Below are positions 26,631-35,908 of a stretch of 64,000 nt of DNA, one piece after another. Below the pieces are notes generated by a model that did no database searches, was not told the origin of the DNA, and worked only from the letters and a program-made list of their open reading frames with translations. How positions within the stretch are numbered: the stretch's first letter is position 1; each line of letters starts with the position of its first letter. The stretch covers positions 22,451-86,450 of the forward strand of contig CAMNTQ010000007.1 in assembly GCA_946558695.1 (NCBI GenBank), written 5' to 3'. A program made the translations under genes and the position numbers. This stretch comes from an uncultured Lachnospiraceae bacterium. Lineage in GTDB: Bacteria; Bacillota; Clostridia; Lachnospirales; Lachnospiraceae.

Positions 26631-29559
26631 TATGTGGGAAAAAATCAAATCCAGAGTATCAGCGGTTGTACAGTCAAGAGTCGTAATTGTTATTATGCTG
26701 TTTTGCGTAACTTCCGCAATTCTCATCCAGAGAATCTTTTTTCTCCAGATTGTAAAAGGTCAGGAATATCTTGATAATTACAAACTGCAGATACAAAAGA
26801 CGAAGGATGTAGAAGGGACGCGGGGCAATATTTATGACCGCAACGGCAAGCTCCTCGCTTATAATGAGCTGGCCTATGCAGTTACAATCGAAGATAACGG
26901 GGAATATGATACTACTAAGCAAAAAAACCGGGAACTGAATAAAGTGATTACCACAGTTATCAACATCGTAGAAAAAAACGGGGATACCGTAGTCAACAAC
27001 TTCGGGATCATTCTGGACAAAGACAATAATTACATGTTTGTTGCCCGGTCCGATACTCAAAGACTTCGTTTTATTGCCGATATCTATGGGAAGCTTAAAA
27101 TCGACGACCTTGAAGCAGAGCAGAAGAACAGCAGCGCATCGGACATCATCAACTATCTGTGCACGGATGAGAAGTATGGTTATGGTATCAGCCAGCAATC
27201 CATGGAGAAGCAGGATGTCCTGAAGCTGATCAACATCCGTTATGCCATAGCTTTAAACGGCTACCAGAAATATATCGCCACGACGATCGCTGAGGAGATA
27301 TCCGAAGAGACAGTTGCCGATATCATGGAGAATATGGATACTCTTCAGGGAGTGGATATTAAAGAAGCCTCCGTGCGCCGGTACAATAACAGCAAAGCCT
27401 TTGCGAATGTGATCGGCTATACAGGACAAATATCCGAGGAGGAATATAATTCTCTCGACAAATCACAAAAGAAAAAATATGACAAGACTGACACGGTAGG
27501 AAAAGCTGGCATTGAAAAGACGATGGATGCTACGCTTAAGGGTCAGAAGGGCGAAGTGAAGGTGTATGTCAACAATGTAGGAAAAGTAATTGACACTGTA
27601 CAGGGGGCATTGCCGGGAACCGGAAATGATTTGTATCTTTCCATTGATTCAGATCTGCAGGTTGCCGCCTATAATATATTAGAACAGGAACTCGCCGGAA
27701 TCCTTCTTTCAAACATCCGGAATACCTTGAATTATGACAGAACCCAGGTGAATGACGGAAGCGATGTCATCATTCCCATCGGTGATGTGTACAATGCTTT
27801 TTTGTCCAACGACATACTGGACATGAACCATTTTTCGGAAGAAGATGCCGAAGACACAGAAAAAGCAGTCTATCAGACATTTACGGAAAAGAAGCAGAAG
27901 GTTTTAAAAAAGGCGGCGGAAATATTAAGTGATCCGAATGGAAATGCGTACAAGGACATGTCTCAGGAATGGCAGGCGTATCTGACTTATATCGTTACGG
28001 ATATGCTGACAACCAATAATAAAGTAATCATATCCGGCGCAATAGACACCTCGGACAAAACGTATCAGGCATGGAGAACCGAGGAATCCATCAATGTGTA
28101 CACGTATCTGAATTACGCGATCTCCAAAAACTGGATCGATACTTCAAAGCTTAAGGATGATGTGGCAAAAGGTGAAAAATATTCGGATTCCAGCGAGATC
28201 TATGAAGGTCTGAAAAATTATATACTGAACCGCCTTGAGACAAATAACAGTTTTGATAAAGTTATCTACAAATATATGATCAAAGCAGGTTCCGTGACCG
28301 GAAGGCAGATCAGTATGATGCTCTATGAGCAGAATGTCCTGAAGTACGATGAAGACCAGTACAACCGTCTTGCCTCAGGAAGTCTCGGGGCATATGATTT
28401 TATCCGCGGCAGGATTGAAAATCTGCAGCTGACGCCGGGACAGTTAGGGCTCGAGCCATGTACCGGCTCTATGGTTATGACAGATACGAAGACCGGACAG
28501 GTGCTGGCCTGTGTATCCTATCCGGGATACGACAACAACCGGCTCGCTAATTCAATGGATTCCGACTACTATAATAAACTGGTGACGGATTTATCCCGTC
28601 CGTTTTATAACAATGCAACGCAGGAGAAGACAGCGCCCGGATCTACTTATAAGCCGCTGATCGCGGCTGCCGGACTGACGGAAGGCGTCATTAATCTTGG
28701 AAGCTATCTTCCCTGTTCCGGGCTTTATGAAAAAGTAGAACCGAACCCGAAATGCTGGGCTTATCCATACGGCCACGGCGGATTGAATGTAGAAGGAGGC
28801 ATCACACATTCCTGTAACTGTTTTTTCTATGAAGTGGGTTATCGTCTAAGCTTGAAGGAAAAGGGAATGAACAAGATCGGTTCTGATGATGCAGAAGGTT
28901 CTTCCACCACAAGATACTATTCCAGTACAACCGGTATCAACAAGATTAAAGAATACGCTGAGATGTTCGGGCTGGGCGATGTGTCGGGCGTGGAGATCCC
29001 GGAGGCAGAACCGCAGATCTCCGACGATTCTTCTGTACCGACTGCCATCGGGCAGGGCACCAACAACTACACGACAACTCAGATTACAAAATATATCACT
29101 GCGGTTGCCAACAAAGGAACCGTGTTCGATCTGACGCTTCTTGACAGGATTACGGCGCCGGACGGAAAGGTACTGGAAGAATTTGAACCTAAGATTAAGA
29201 ATACCCTTGACAATGTCAGCGATTCCACATGGGATGCTGTTCACAAAGGTATGAGAGGAGTTGTACGCGATGAACAGCGGGAAATCTTTTCTGATATTAA
29301 CGACTCCCTTCAATTATCCGGTAAAACGGGTACTGCACAGCAAAGTAAGACACATCCTGACCACGGTCTTTTCGTTGGATTTGCTCCGAGCGATAATCCG
29401 GAGATTGCATTTACAGTCCGGATCGCCAACGGTTACAGTTCACACAATGCGGCTGACGTCGGAAGTGATCTTATGAAATATTATTATAAGCTTACGTCGG
29501 AAAAGAATATTATTACCGGAAAAGCGAAAAGAGTTACGGAGAAATCCGGTGGAGACTAA
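26623..29559 (+). CDS. mrdA: Elongation-specific transpeptidase PBP2, unusually long
   Basis: A class B penicillin-binding protein. It has an N-terminal membrane anchor, a pedestal domain with R-G-N-I-Y-D-R-N-G, and a transpeptidase domain with S-T-Y-K (serine near residue 685 counted from 26590), S-C-N (near 740) and K-T-G-T (near 911). About 250 extra residues (roughly 370-620) sit between the start of the transpeptidase domain and G-S-M-V-M-T-D-T-K-T-G-Q-V-L-A, explaining a length near 980 against about 630 in E. coli. It makes peptidoglycan crosslinks with RodA, encoded downstream. Start: TTG at 26623 has AAAGGAG 11 bp upstream; GTG 26611 and TTG 26590 are in-frame alternatives. Confidence 0.92.
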   Translation: MSDMWEKIKSRVSAVVQSRVVIVIMLFCVTSAILIQRIFFLQIVKGQEYLDNYKLQIQKTKDVEGTRGNIYDRNGKLLAYNELAYAVTIEDNGEYDTTKQKNRELNKVITTVINIVEKNGDTVVNNFGIILDKDNNYMFVARSDTQRLRFIADIYGKLKIDDLEAEQKNSSASDIINYLCTDEKYGYGISQQSMEKQDVLKLINIRYAIALNGYQKYIATTIAEEISEETVADIMENMDTLQGVDIKEASVRRYNNSKAFANVIGYTGQISEEEYNSLDKSQKKKYDKTDTVGKAGIEKTMDATLKGQKGEVKVYVNNVGKVIDTVQGALPGTGNDLYLSIDSDLQVAAYNILEQELAGILLSNIRNTLNYDRTQVNDGSDVIIPIGDVYNAFLSNDILDMNHFSEEDAEDTEKAVYQTFTEKKQKVLKKAAEILSDPNGNAYKDMSQEWQAYLTYIVTDMLTTNNKVIISGAIDTSDKTYQAWRTEESINVYTYLNYAISKNWIDTSKLKDDVAKGEKYSDSSEIYEGLKNYILNRLETNNSFDKVIYKYMIKAGSVTGRQISMMLYEQNVLKYDEDQYNRLASGSLGAYDFIRGRIENLQLTPGQLGLEPCTGSMVMTDTKTGQVLACVSYPGYDNNRLANSMDSDYYNKLVTDLSRPFYNNATQEKTAPGSTYKPLIAAAGLTEGVINLGSYLPCSGLYEKVEPNPKCWAYPYGHGGLNVEGGITHSCNCFFYEVGYRLSLKEKGMNKIGSDDAEGSSTTRYYSSTTGINKIKEYAEMFGLGDVSGVEIPEAEPQISDDSSVPTAIGQGTNNYTTTQITKYITAVANKGTVFDLTLLDRITAPDGKVLEEFEPKIKNTLDNVSDSTWDAVHKGMRGVVRDEQREIFSDINDSLQLSGKTGTAQQSKTHPDHGLFVGFAPSDNPEIAFTVRIANGYSSHNAADVGSDLMKYYYKLTSEKNIITGKAKRVTEKSGGD

Positions 29560-29648
29560 AATCCATATATGGGACTTTCAGGCACCAATGATAAAAGCAT
29601 TTTACGCTTAAGACCTTTCAGTAAACCAGAAATAGGAGGAAGTAATTC

Positions 29649-30440
29649 ATGGGAGAAGTTATTGTAATTACATCAGGAAAAGGCGGTGTCGGAAAGACAA
29701 CAACGACAGCAAATATCGGAGCCGGTTTATCGCAGCTTGGAAAAAAGACCGTCGTCATTGATACAGATTTGGGACTCCGTAATCTCGACGTAGTCATGGG
29801 GCTTGAGAATCTGATCGTCTATAATCTAGTGGATGTGATCGAAGGGACATGCCGTCTGAAGCAGGCGTTGATCCGGGACAAACGGTATGAGAACTTGTAT
29901 CTTTTACCCTCTGCGCAGACAAAGGATAAGACGGCAGTTTCGCCCGGACAGATGAGAAAGCTTACATCGGAACTTAAGGAAGAATTCGACTATGTGATTC
30001 TGGATTCACCTGCAGGAATTGAGCAGGGCTTCCAGAATGCCATCGCAGGAGCGGACCGGGCAATCGTCGTAACGACTCCCGAAGTGTCGGCGATCCGCGA
30101 CGCAGACCGGATCATCGGGCTTTTGGAGAAGAACAAGCTTCGCGACAATTCCCTTATCATTAACCGCATCCGCGTAGACATGGTCCGCAAGGGAGATATG
30201 ATGTCTGTGGATGATGTTACGGAGATATTGTCTATCCCGCTCATTGGAGCGATTCCTGACGACGAGAGAGTTGTCATCGGAACCAACCAGGGTGAACCGG
30301 TGATCGGCATGGATTCAAAGGCCGGGAGAGCCTACGAGAATATATGCCGCAGGATTACCGGAGAGGAAGTTCCTTTCATGGATATCAATGAAGGGGGCGG
30401 GCTGCTTTCCATTCTTTCGCATCTATTCAAGAAGGATTAA
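29649..30440 (+). CDS. minD: Septum site-determining ATPase MinD
   Basis: A 263-residue deviant Walker ATPase (S-G-K-G-G-V-G-K-T-T-T at about 8-18) that binds the membrane with its amphipathic C-terminal helix (L-L-S-I-L-S-H-L-F-K-K) and positions the division site. AGGAGG lies about 8 bp before the ATG. minE follows 11 bp downstream; no minC is present in the window. Confidence 0.96.
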   Translation: MGEVIVITSGKGGVGKTTTTANIGAGLSQLGKKTVVIDTDLGLRNLDVVMGLENLIVYNLVDVIEGTCRLKQALIRDKRYENLYLLPSAQTKDKTAVSPGQMRKLTSELKEEFDYVILDSPAGIEQGFQNAIAGADRAIVVTTPEVSAIRDADRIIGLLEKNKLRDNSLIINRIRVDMVRKGDMMSVDDVTEILSIPLIGAIPDDERVVIGTNQGEPVIGMDSKAGRAYENICRRITGEEVPFMDINEGGGLLSILSHLFKKD

Positions 30441-30451
30441 GGAGGCGGGTT

Positions 30452-30664
30452 ATGCAGAGGAAATCATCTGTTAGTATCGCACGGGACAGGATAAGGGCGC
30501 TGGTCACATCAGACCGCGTAAATTGTACGCCGGAATCTTACGAGAAGATATGCCGGGAGCTCTATGAGGTACTCTCAAAGTATATTGAATTTACGGAAGA
30601 TGATTTTCATGTTCAGATATCGAGAACACATTTACTTATTGAATTTTCAGGAGAAGAAGATTGA
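30452..30664 (+). CDS. minE: Division topological specificity factor MinE
   Basis: A 70-residue protein, shorter than the 88 residues of E. coli MinE. It has the conserved start S-S-V-S-I-A-R-D-R-I-R-A-L-V-T, which contacts MinD, and a C-terminal dimerisation half. It stimulates MinD ATPase and drives Min dynamics. The stop codon overlaps the TTG start of rodA (TTGA). Confidence 0.9.
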   Translation: MQRKSSVSIARDRIRALVTSDRVNCTPESYEKICRELYEVLSKYIEFTEDDFHVQISRTHLLIEFSGEED

Positions 30665-31788
30665 AGTTACCTAGGTTTGCAAAAGTATATCACATAAAAA
30701 ACTACAATTTTACATTGGCGGCTCTGGTTCTTTCCTTGTCCGTACTGGGCATTTTTGTAGTGGGAAGCGCAAGGGAAAGCTATCAGAGCAGACAGATCTT
30801 AGGCGTCGCGATCGGACTTTGTGTAATGTTTGTGATCTCATTGTTTGATTATGTATGGGTGCTGGAATTTTATTGGATGATCTATCTCGCGGCGGTTGCA
30901 AGTCTTGCAAGCGTACTTGTGATCGGCCAGTCGGTAAACGGCGCGAAAAGATGGATCAATCTCGGCTTTACGACTTTCCAGCCATCGGAGCTTGCAAAGA
31001 TATTATTGATCTTATTTTTTTCAAAGTTTATCATGAACCATATCGAAGACCTGAATGACAGAGCAACTTTGATTAAATATGCCGTATTATCGGCAGTTCC
31101 GCTTGGTCTGATCTTTGCAGAGCCGAATCTTTCCACGACGATTCTTACAGCTTTTGTTCTGTGTCTCATTATTTATGCCGGAGGCTTAAGCTATCGGATC
31201 ATCGGCAAGATTTTTATGATCCTGATTCCGACTGTCATAATCTTTTTGACGATTGCTGTGATGCCGAATCAGCCTTTTCTTCAGGAATACCAGCAGCGGC
31301 GTATCCTTGCATTTATCAATCGTGAAGAGGAGCAGGCCAGCGATGAGGTTTACCAGCAGAACAATTCGGTCATGGCGATTGGTTCCGGCAAGCTTACCGG
31401 AAAAGGGCTTAACAATAACACGACAACATCCGTTAAAAACGGTAATTTTATTCCCGAGCCACAGACAGATTTTATATTTGCAATTGTGGGGGAGGAATTA
31501 GGTTTCATCGGAGGATGTATAGTTATTGCTTTATTATTATTAATTGTGGTACAATGTATATTGATAGGTATACGGGCACAGGACCTTGCAGGGAGGATCC
31601 TCTGCTGCGGGGTAGGGGGACTCATAGGAGTCCAAAGTTTCGTCAATATCTCAGTAGCAACCGGTTTAATACCCAACACAGGTGTTCCCCTTCCTTTCGT
31701 CAGTTACGGTCTTACGTCCCTTGTAAGCCTGTATATGGGTATCGGTTTTGTGCTGAATGTTGGATTACAGCCGAAGAAGTATCAGTAA
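30661..31788 (+). CDS. rodA: Peptidoglycan glycosyltransferase RodA
   Basis: A 375-residue SEDS-family polytopic membrane protein with about ten hydrophobic segments. Family motifs are G-A-K-R-W-I-N-L-G-F-T-T-F-Q-P-S-E-L-A-K near 95-115, the extracellular loop with the catalytic Asp region, and F-V-S-Y-G-L-T-S-L. It polymerises lipid II with PBP2 as partner. The start is TTG overlapping the minE stop. Confidence 0.94.
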   Translation: MKLPRFAKVYHIKNYNFTLAALVLSLSVLGIFVVGSARESYQSRQILGVAIGLCVMFVISLFDYVWVLEFYWMIYLAAVASLASVLVIGQSVNGAKRWINLGFTTFQPSELAKILLILFFSKFIMNHIEDLNDRATLIKYAVLSAVPLGLIFAEPNLSTTILTAFVLCLIIYAGGLSYRIIGKIFMILIPTVIIFLTIAVMPNQPFLQEYQQRRILAFINREEEQASDEVYQQNNSVMAIGSGKLTGKGLNNNTTTSVKNGNFIPEPQTDFIFAIVGEELGFIGGCIVIALLLLIVVQCILIGIRAQDLAGRILCCGVGGLIGVQSFVNISVATGLIPNTGVPLPFVSYGLTSLVSLYMGIGFVLNVGLQPKKYQ

Positions 31789-31802
31789 GGAGCGTGAATA
31801 GA

Positions 31803-32198
31803 ATGAATATTGGATTGATTGCACATGATTCGAAAAAAACTCTGATGCAAAACTTCTGTATTGCATACAGGGGAATATTGAGCAAACACAATTTATACGC
31901 AACAGGTACGACAGGAAGGTTAATTGAAGAAGTTACAAATTTGAATATCCACAAATATCTGGCAGGACCTCTTGGGGGAAAACAGCAGCTCGGGGCGCAG
32001 ATCGCCCAAAATGACATCGATGCGCTGATTTTTTTGCGCGAGCCTTCAAACCCGAAGCCCCATGAGCCGGATGTGAATGATGTGATCCGTCTGTGCGACA
32101 CATACAACATCCCGATGGCTTCGAATCTTGCCACAGCGGAGCTAATAATACTGGCAATTGACAGAGGAGATTTGGATTGGCGTGAGATGTACCGGTAG
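31803..32198 (+). CDS. mgsA: Methylglyoxal synthase-like protein with altered catalytic residues
   Basis: A 131-residue protein of the MGS-like fold. It keeps A-H-D (8-9), A-T-G-T-T-G (33-38), the P-H-x-P-D-V segment (His87, Asp90) and S-N-L-A-T-A-E. In characterised methylglyoxal synthases an Asp in the G-G-D-Q-Q loop is the catalytic base; here the loop is G-G-K-Q-Q with Lys60. The usual W-D-P is R-E-P with Glu80. Activity on dihydroxyacetone phosphate is therefore doubtful. It sits between rodA and a D,D-carboxypeptidase, and the end overlaps the latter by 17 bp. GGAGCG precedes the ATG, and the longer upstream frame is rejected. Confidence 0.8.
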   Translation: MNIGLIAHDSKKTLMQNFCIAYRGILSKHNLYATGTTGRLIEEVTNLNIHKYLAGPLGGKQQLGAQIAQNDIDALIFLREPSNPKPHEPDVNDVIRLCDTYNIPMASNLATAELIILAIDRGDLDWREMYR

Positions 32199-33222
32199 AT
32201 CAGCAAGATATAAAAGAGCCCGTCGGAGAAGAAACCGCATTGTCTGCATGATGACAATCTTTCTTGTGCTGCTTTGTTTCGCGGCGGCGGGGCTCTGCTA
32301 TATACAACTTAATAATAAAAAAGAAGAACATTTAGCTGCTGAATATGAATCCTCACGCTATAATAAAGAGCTTTACAGAGGAAGTTTGTATTCGGCGGAT
32401 TTGTGTGTCGCTGCTGAGGATGTATCCATGGAGAATGCTCCTTCCACAGACACATTAAAGGCCGCGGCGCTGTTTGATGTGGATGGACGGAATACTGATT
32501 TTGCATACAGGATTCACGAAAAGATGTATCCTGCCAGCCTGACAAAACTGATGACGGCGCTTGTAGCTTTTGACAGCGGCGCGGACCTGTCAGAGACCGT
32601 AACCGTGTCTTCCAATGCTGATTCCGGCAGATTCGCTCTGGATGAACAAACCTGCGGAATCAAAGAAGGAGACCAGCTTTCACTGGAAAGTCTGCTCTAC
32701 GGGCTGCTTGTCTATTCCGGCAATGATAATGCAGTGGCAATTGCCGAGCATATAGGCGGGAGCGTAGATAAATTCGCAGAGATGATGAACGCGAAAGCGC
32801 AGGAAATCATGGCGACGGATTCTCATTTTGTAAATCCGAACGGACTTCATAGCGAGAATCACTATACGACAGCATACGACATCTATCTGATCTTTAATCA
32901 ATGTATTAAAAATGATAAGTTCATGGAAATCATCCAGGCGGATTCGTATGAAGCGGATGTAAAAAGAGTGGATGGAAGCAGCATTATTATAAAATGGGAG
33001 CCTACCAGTTACTACGCTTTGGGTGAGGCAGAACTGCCCAAAAGCGGCAAGATCATCGGCGGCAAGACAGGTACAACCTTAAAGGCAGGAAACTGCCTCG
33101 TTCTTTTAGATGAATCAGACAGCGGAAAGCCTTTCATATCCATCGTTATGGGTGCCGAGACAAAGGAGATTCTGTATCAGGATATGACGGCATTGATTGA
33201 AGGGATTCCTGACGGTGAATAA
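32182..33222 (+). CDS. D-alanyl-D-alanine carboxypeptidase (DacF-like)
   Basis: A secreted or membrane-anchored low-molecular-weight penicillin-binding protein of about 346 residues. A basic N-terminus (R-R-R-R-N-R) and one hydrophobic segment form a signal or anchor. The S-x-x-K box is A-S-L-T-K-L-M, the S-x-N box is S-G-N-D-N-A and the third box is G-G-K-T-G-T. It trims D-Ala from stem pentapeptides. The start is uncertain: GTG at 32182 has GAGGAG about 13 bp upstream, and a TTG at 32158 is possible. It closes the shape/division block and is followed by a terminator. Confidence 0.9.
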   Translation: MRCTGRSARYKRARRRRNRIVCMMTIFLVLLCFAAAGLCYIQLNNKKEEHLAAEYESSRYNKELYRGSLYSADLCVAAEDVSMENAPSTDTLKAAALFDVDGRNTDFAYRIHEKMYPASLTKLMTALVAFDSGADLSETVTVSSNADSGRFALDEQTCGIKEGDQLSLESLLYGLLVYSGNDNAVAIAEHIGGSVDKFAEMMNAKAQEIMATDSHFVNPNGLHSENHYTTAYDIYLIFNQCIKNDKFMEIIQADSYEADVKRVDGSSIIIKWEPTSYYALGEAELPKSGKIIGGKTGTTLKAGNCLVLLDESDSGKPFISIVMGAETKEILYQDMTALIEGIPDGE

Positions 33223-33224
33223 AA

Positions 33225-33260
33225 AGGGGGGCATCCTTTATTTTCAGGATTCCCCCTTAT
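33225..33260. terminator. Bidirectional terminator between convergent genes
   Basis: AAGGGGG and CCCCCTT enclose an inner ATCCT/AGGAT stem, flanked by an A-run on the left and TTATTT on the right, between the convergent carboxypeptidase and DUF378 genes. Confidence 0.75.
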
Positions 33261-33268
33261 TTGTACTG

Positions 33269-33481
33269 TTAAGACTCCATTCCCGATGTACTGCTGATTC
33301 TTCCGTAGAGACTAATAAGGTATAAACCGCACAGCCCTACGATTGCATAGACAATACGGGAGAACCATGACAGATTCCCGAATAAGAAAGCAACTACATC
33401 AAAGCGAAAGATTCCGACTAATAACCAGTTGACCGCGCCGACAATTACAAGTGTCAGGGCCGTATTATCAAACCATTTCAT
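33269..33481 (-). CDS. DUF378 small membrane protein
   Basis: A 70-residue protein with two hydrophobic segments: L-T-L-V-I-V-G-A-V-N-W-L-L-V-G-I-F and V-Y-A-I-V-G-L-C-G-L-Y, the DUF378 signature. Function unknown. The ATG ending at 33481 is preferred because AAGGAGG lies 9 bp upstream; a longer frame would start in the region shared with the radical SAM gene promoter. Confidence 0.85.
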   Translation of the reverse strand: MKWFDNTALTLVIVGAVNWLLVGIFRFDVVAFLFGNLSWFSRIVYAIVGLCGLYLISLYGRISSTSGMES

Positions 33482-33558
33482 TATTATACGCCTCCTTTTT
33501 TCATGCTGCATTTAGTATGCTGCAAGGAGGAAGAAATTATACATTCAAAGGAAAATTT

Positions 33559-34518
33559 ATGAAAAACGGCAGCAAATTATATTATGCATATTCTGACTAT
33601 TTAAAAGAGAAATATGGTGAAAAAGTGTATAAGCTTCCGATCAATCTTCCAGTAAGCTGTCCCAACCGCACAGATGGAAAAAAAGGCTGCAGCTTCTGCG
33701 CAGGATGCGGAACCGGATTTGAGGCGATGTCCTCCCGAATTCCTGTGAAGGAACAGCTTGAACAGACAAAGCACTACATCGCAGCCAGATACCATGCGCA
33801 CAAATTTATCGCATATTTCCAAAATTACACGAATACGTTTCTTCCCCTTTCGGAGTTTGAACATTATGTGAGAGAAGTTTTGGATGTTCCGGATATTGTC
33901 GCAGTCAGCATCTCTACAAGACCGGATTGTATCCGAAGAGACTATCTTGATGTTTTGAAAAACATTTCAAAATCATATGGGATGGACATCTCGGTAGAAC
34001 TTGGGATTCAGACTGTCAATTATCATACGCTGAGCGCAATGGACCGCGGACACGGACTTGCAGAATTTATCGATGCTGTGCTTTTGATCCGCGAGTACGG
34101 GTTTGAGACCTGTGCCCATGTGATTTTGAATCTCCCTGGAGACAAACTGCCGGACTCTGTAGAGACAGCGCGCGTCATATCTGCGCTTAAGATTGACACA
34201 GTGAAAGTCCACTCTCTGTATATCGCGAAAAATACAAGGTTGTGCAAGGAGTTTGCAGACGGTACGATATCCGTATGCCCGAAGGAAGAGTACAGAAAGA
34301 GAGTGATTGCGTTTCTGGAAAATCTGTCTCCGGACATAGCGGTTGAACGGCTTTTTTCCCGTGTGCCCGAAAAGGATGCCGTTTTTTCAAACTGGGGACA
34401 AAGCTGGTGGGCGTTGAGAGATGAGCTTACGGCACAGATGCTGTCGGAAGGAAATTATCAGGGAAGATGTTTTCATTATCTTAACGGAGCGGCATTAGAT
34501 AAGATACAGGGGGCATGA
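33559..34518 (+). CDS. TIGR01212-type radical SAM protein (YtqA/YhcC-like)
   Basis: A 319-residue radical SAM protein. The family motif C-P-N-R followed by G-K-K-G-C-S-F-C-A-G-C gives the cluster cysteines near residues 34-48, and Y-F-Q-N-Y-T-N-T-F is also characteristic. E. coli YhcC is uncharacterised; B. subtilis YtqA has been linked to modification of the tRNA wobble uridine side chain, but the usual methyltransferase partner (YtqB) is not adjacent here. AAAGG lies 7 bp before the ATG. The stop overlaps the next gene by 4 bp. Confidence 0.85.
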   Translation: MKNGSKLYYAYSDYLKEKYGEKVYKLPINLPVSCPNRTDGKKGCSFCAGCGTGFEAMSSRIPVKEQLEQTKHYIAARYHAHKFIAYFQNYTNTFLPLSEFEHYVREVLDVPDIVAVSISTRPDCIRRDYLDVLKNISKSYGMDISVELGIQTVNYHTLSAMDRGHGLAEFIDAVLLIREYGFETCAHVILNLPGDKLPDSVETARVISALKIDTVKVHSLYIAKNTRLCKEFADGTISVCPKEEYRKRVIAFLENLSPDIAVERLFSRVPEKDAVFSNWGQSWWALRDELTAQMLSEGNYQGRCFHYLNGAALDKIQGA

Positions 34519-35897
34519 TTTTGGCAGATCATAATTTAACGAATATACAGACATACCGCAGAAGACCTCATTTCAATATTGGTATTGTTATTTTTGGTAT
34601 TATATTAATCTATCTGATCATTACGATTTTTACATACTTTACAAGCAAGCATATATCCGTATATGAAGTCCGGGAAGGCTCTATCCTGAGAGATACGGCA
34701 TATACGGGACTGATCATCCGGAATGAACAGATCATAGCTTCTGAAGCGGACGGCTATGTGAATTATTTCAGTCCGGAAGGGAGCAAGGTAGGGGCAAGGA
34801 CGGATGTCTATACTCTGTCTAATGAGAAATTGAATTTCCGTGAGACAGGTTCTGACGGACGGGCTGAATTATCGGCAGACGAACAGGCCGCCCTGCTTTT
34901 AAAAATCCAGTCTTTCAGTGAAAATTCCGATGACGCGCAGTTTCGGGATGTCTATACTTTAAAAGATAATATTAACAATGTACTGGAAAGTAAATCCAGC
35001 CAGAGCAGACAGGCACAGCTGCAAGAAATGCTTGCGCAGAACAAGACGCGGCTGAATGTATATAAGGCGGCTTCCGACGGGATTATTCTGTATTCTCTGG
35101 ACGGTTTTGAGACTGTGGCTGCAGAAGATGTCACAGAAGCTATGCTCTCGAAGGAAAATTATAAGGTAGAGACGATGGCGAACAATGCTTCTGTAAAGAC
35201 AGGCGCTCCGCTTTATAAACTCATCACCAGCGATACATGGACACTTGTCATTTCGCTGAGTGAGGATGCGGCAAAGGAGATGGAGGATCTGAAACGGGTA
35301 AAGGTGAAGTTCTCCAAAGATAATCAGACCGAGCGGGCAGATTTTGAAATCCGCCGCGCTTCCGGCGCGACGCTTGGATTCCTGACTTTCCATTCCTCTA
35401 TGATCCGTTACATGAAAGAACGTTATCTGGATATCGAACTGATTCTGGAAGATGAGTCAGGACTTAAGATACCAAAATCCTCTGTGATAGATAAAAAGTT
35501 TTATACGGTTCCCAGAGATTATCTTACACAGGGCGGTAACAGTAAAGATACCGGTGTTCTCGTGGATACCGGCAAGGATACGGCAGAATTCAAGAAGGTT
35601 GACGTATATTATTGGGATCAGGAAAACGATACGATGTATCTGGACCCGCAGGTTTTTGATAAAAATACGGCGCTTGTCCGCCCGGAATCCACAGAGACCT
35701 ATCCATTGAAAGCCACAAAAACGCTGAAAGGTGTTTATAATATCAATAAAGGGTACGCTGTCTTCAAACAGATTGAGATTCTCTGCGAAAGCGACGAATA
35801 CTATATCGTGAAAGCAGGGAATGATTACAGTCTTACGAACTATGATCACATTGCGCTTGACGGCGGGACTGTAACAGAAAACAGCGTTGTATTTTAA
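34515..35897 (+). CDS. HlyD-like membrane fusion/adaptor protein
   Basis: A 460-residue protein with a single N-terminal transmembrane segment (about 22-42) and a long outer part. Two lipoyl/HlyD-like half motifs can be seen (E-A-D-G-Y-V-N-Y-F-S-P-E-G-S-K-V-G around 76-92 and S-D-G-I-I-L-Y-S around 187), separated by a helical hairpin (about 120-185). No ABC transporter is nearby; in Lachnospiraceae this gene commonly lies next to yggS and sepF, suggesting a link to envelope or division rather than drug export. The start overlaps the radical SAM stop. Confidence 0.75.
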   Translation: MILADHNLTNIQTYRRRPHFNIGIVIFGIILIYLIITIFTYFTSKHISVYEVREGSILRDTAYTGLIIRNEQIIASEADGYVNYFSPEGSKVGARTDVYTLSNEKLNFRETGSDGRAELSADEQAALLLKIQSFSENSDDAQFRDVYTLKDNINNVLESKSSQSRQAQLQEMLAQNKTRLNVYKAASDGIILYSLDGFETVAAEDVTEAMLSKENYKVETMANNASVKTGAPLYKLITSDTWTLVISLSEDAAKEMEDLKRVKVKFSKDNQTERADFEIRRASGATLGFLTFHSSMIRYMKERYLDIELILEDESGLKIPKSSVIDKKFYTVPRDYLTQGGNSKDTGVLVDTGKDTAEFKKVDVYYWDQENDTMYLDPQVFDKNTALVRPESTETYPLKATKTLKGVYNINKGYAVFKQIEILCESDEYYIVKAGNDYSLTNYDHIALDGGTVTENSVVF

Positions 35898-35908
35898 GGA
35901 GTCTTAAT

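Noticed and set aside
26674..27198. 174-codon minus-strand frame opposite the PBP2 gene
   Set aside because: Shadow frame; the plus-strand gene has all penicillin-binding motifs.
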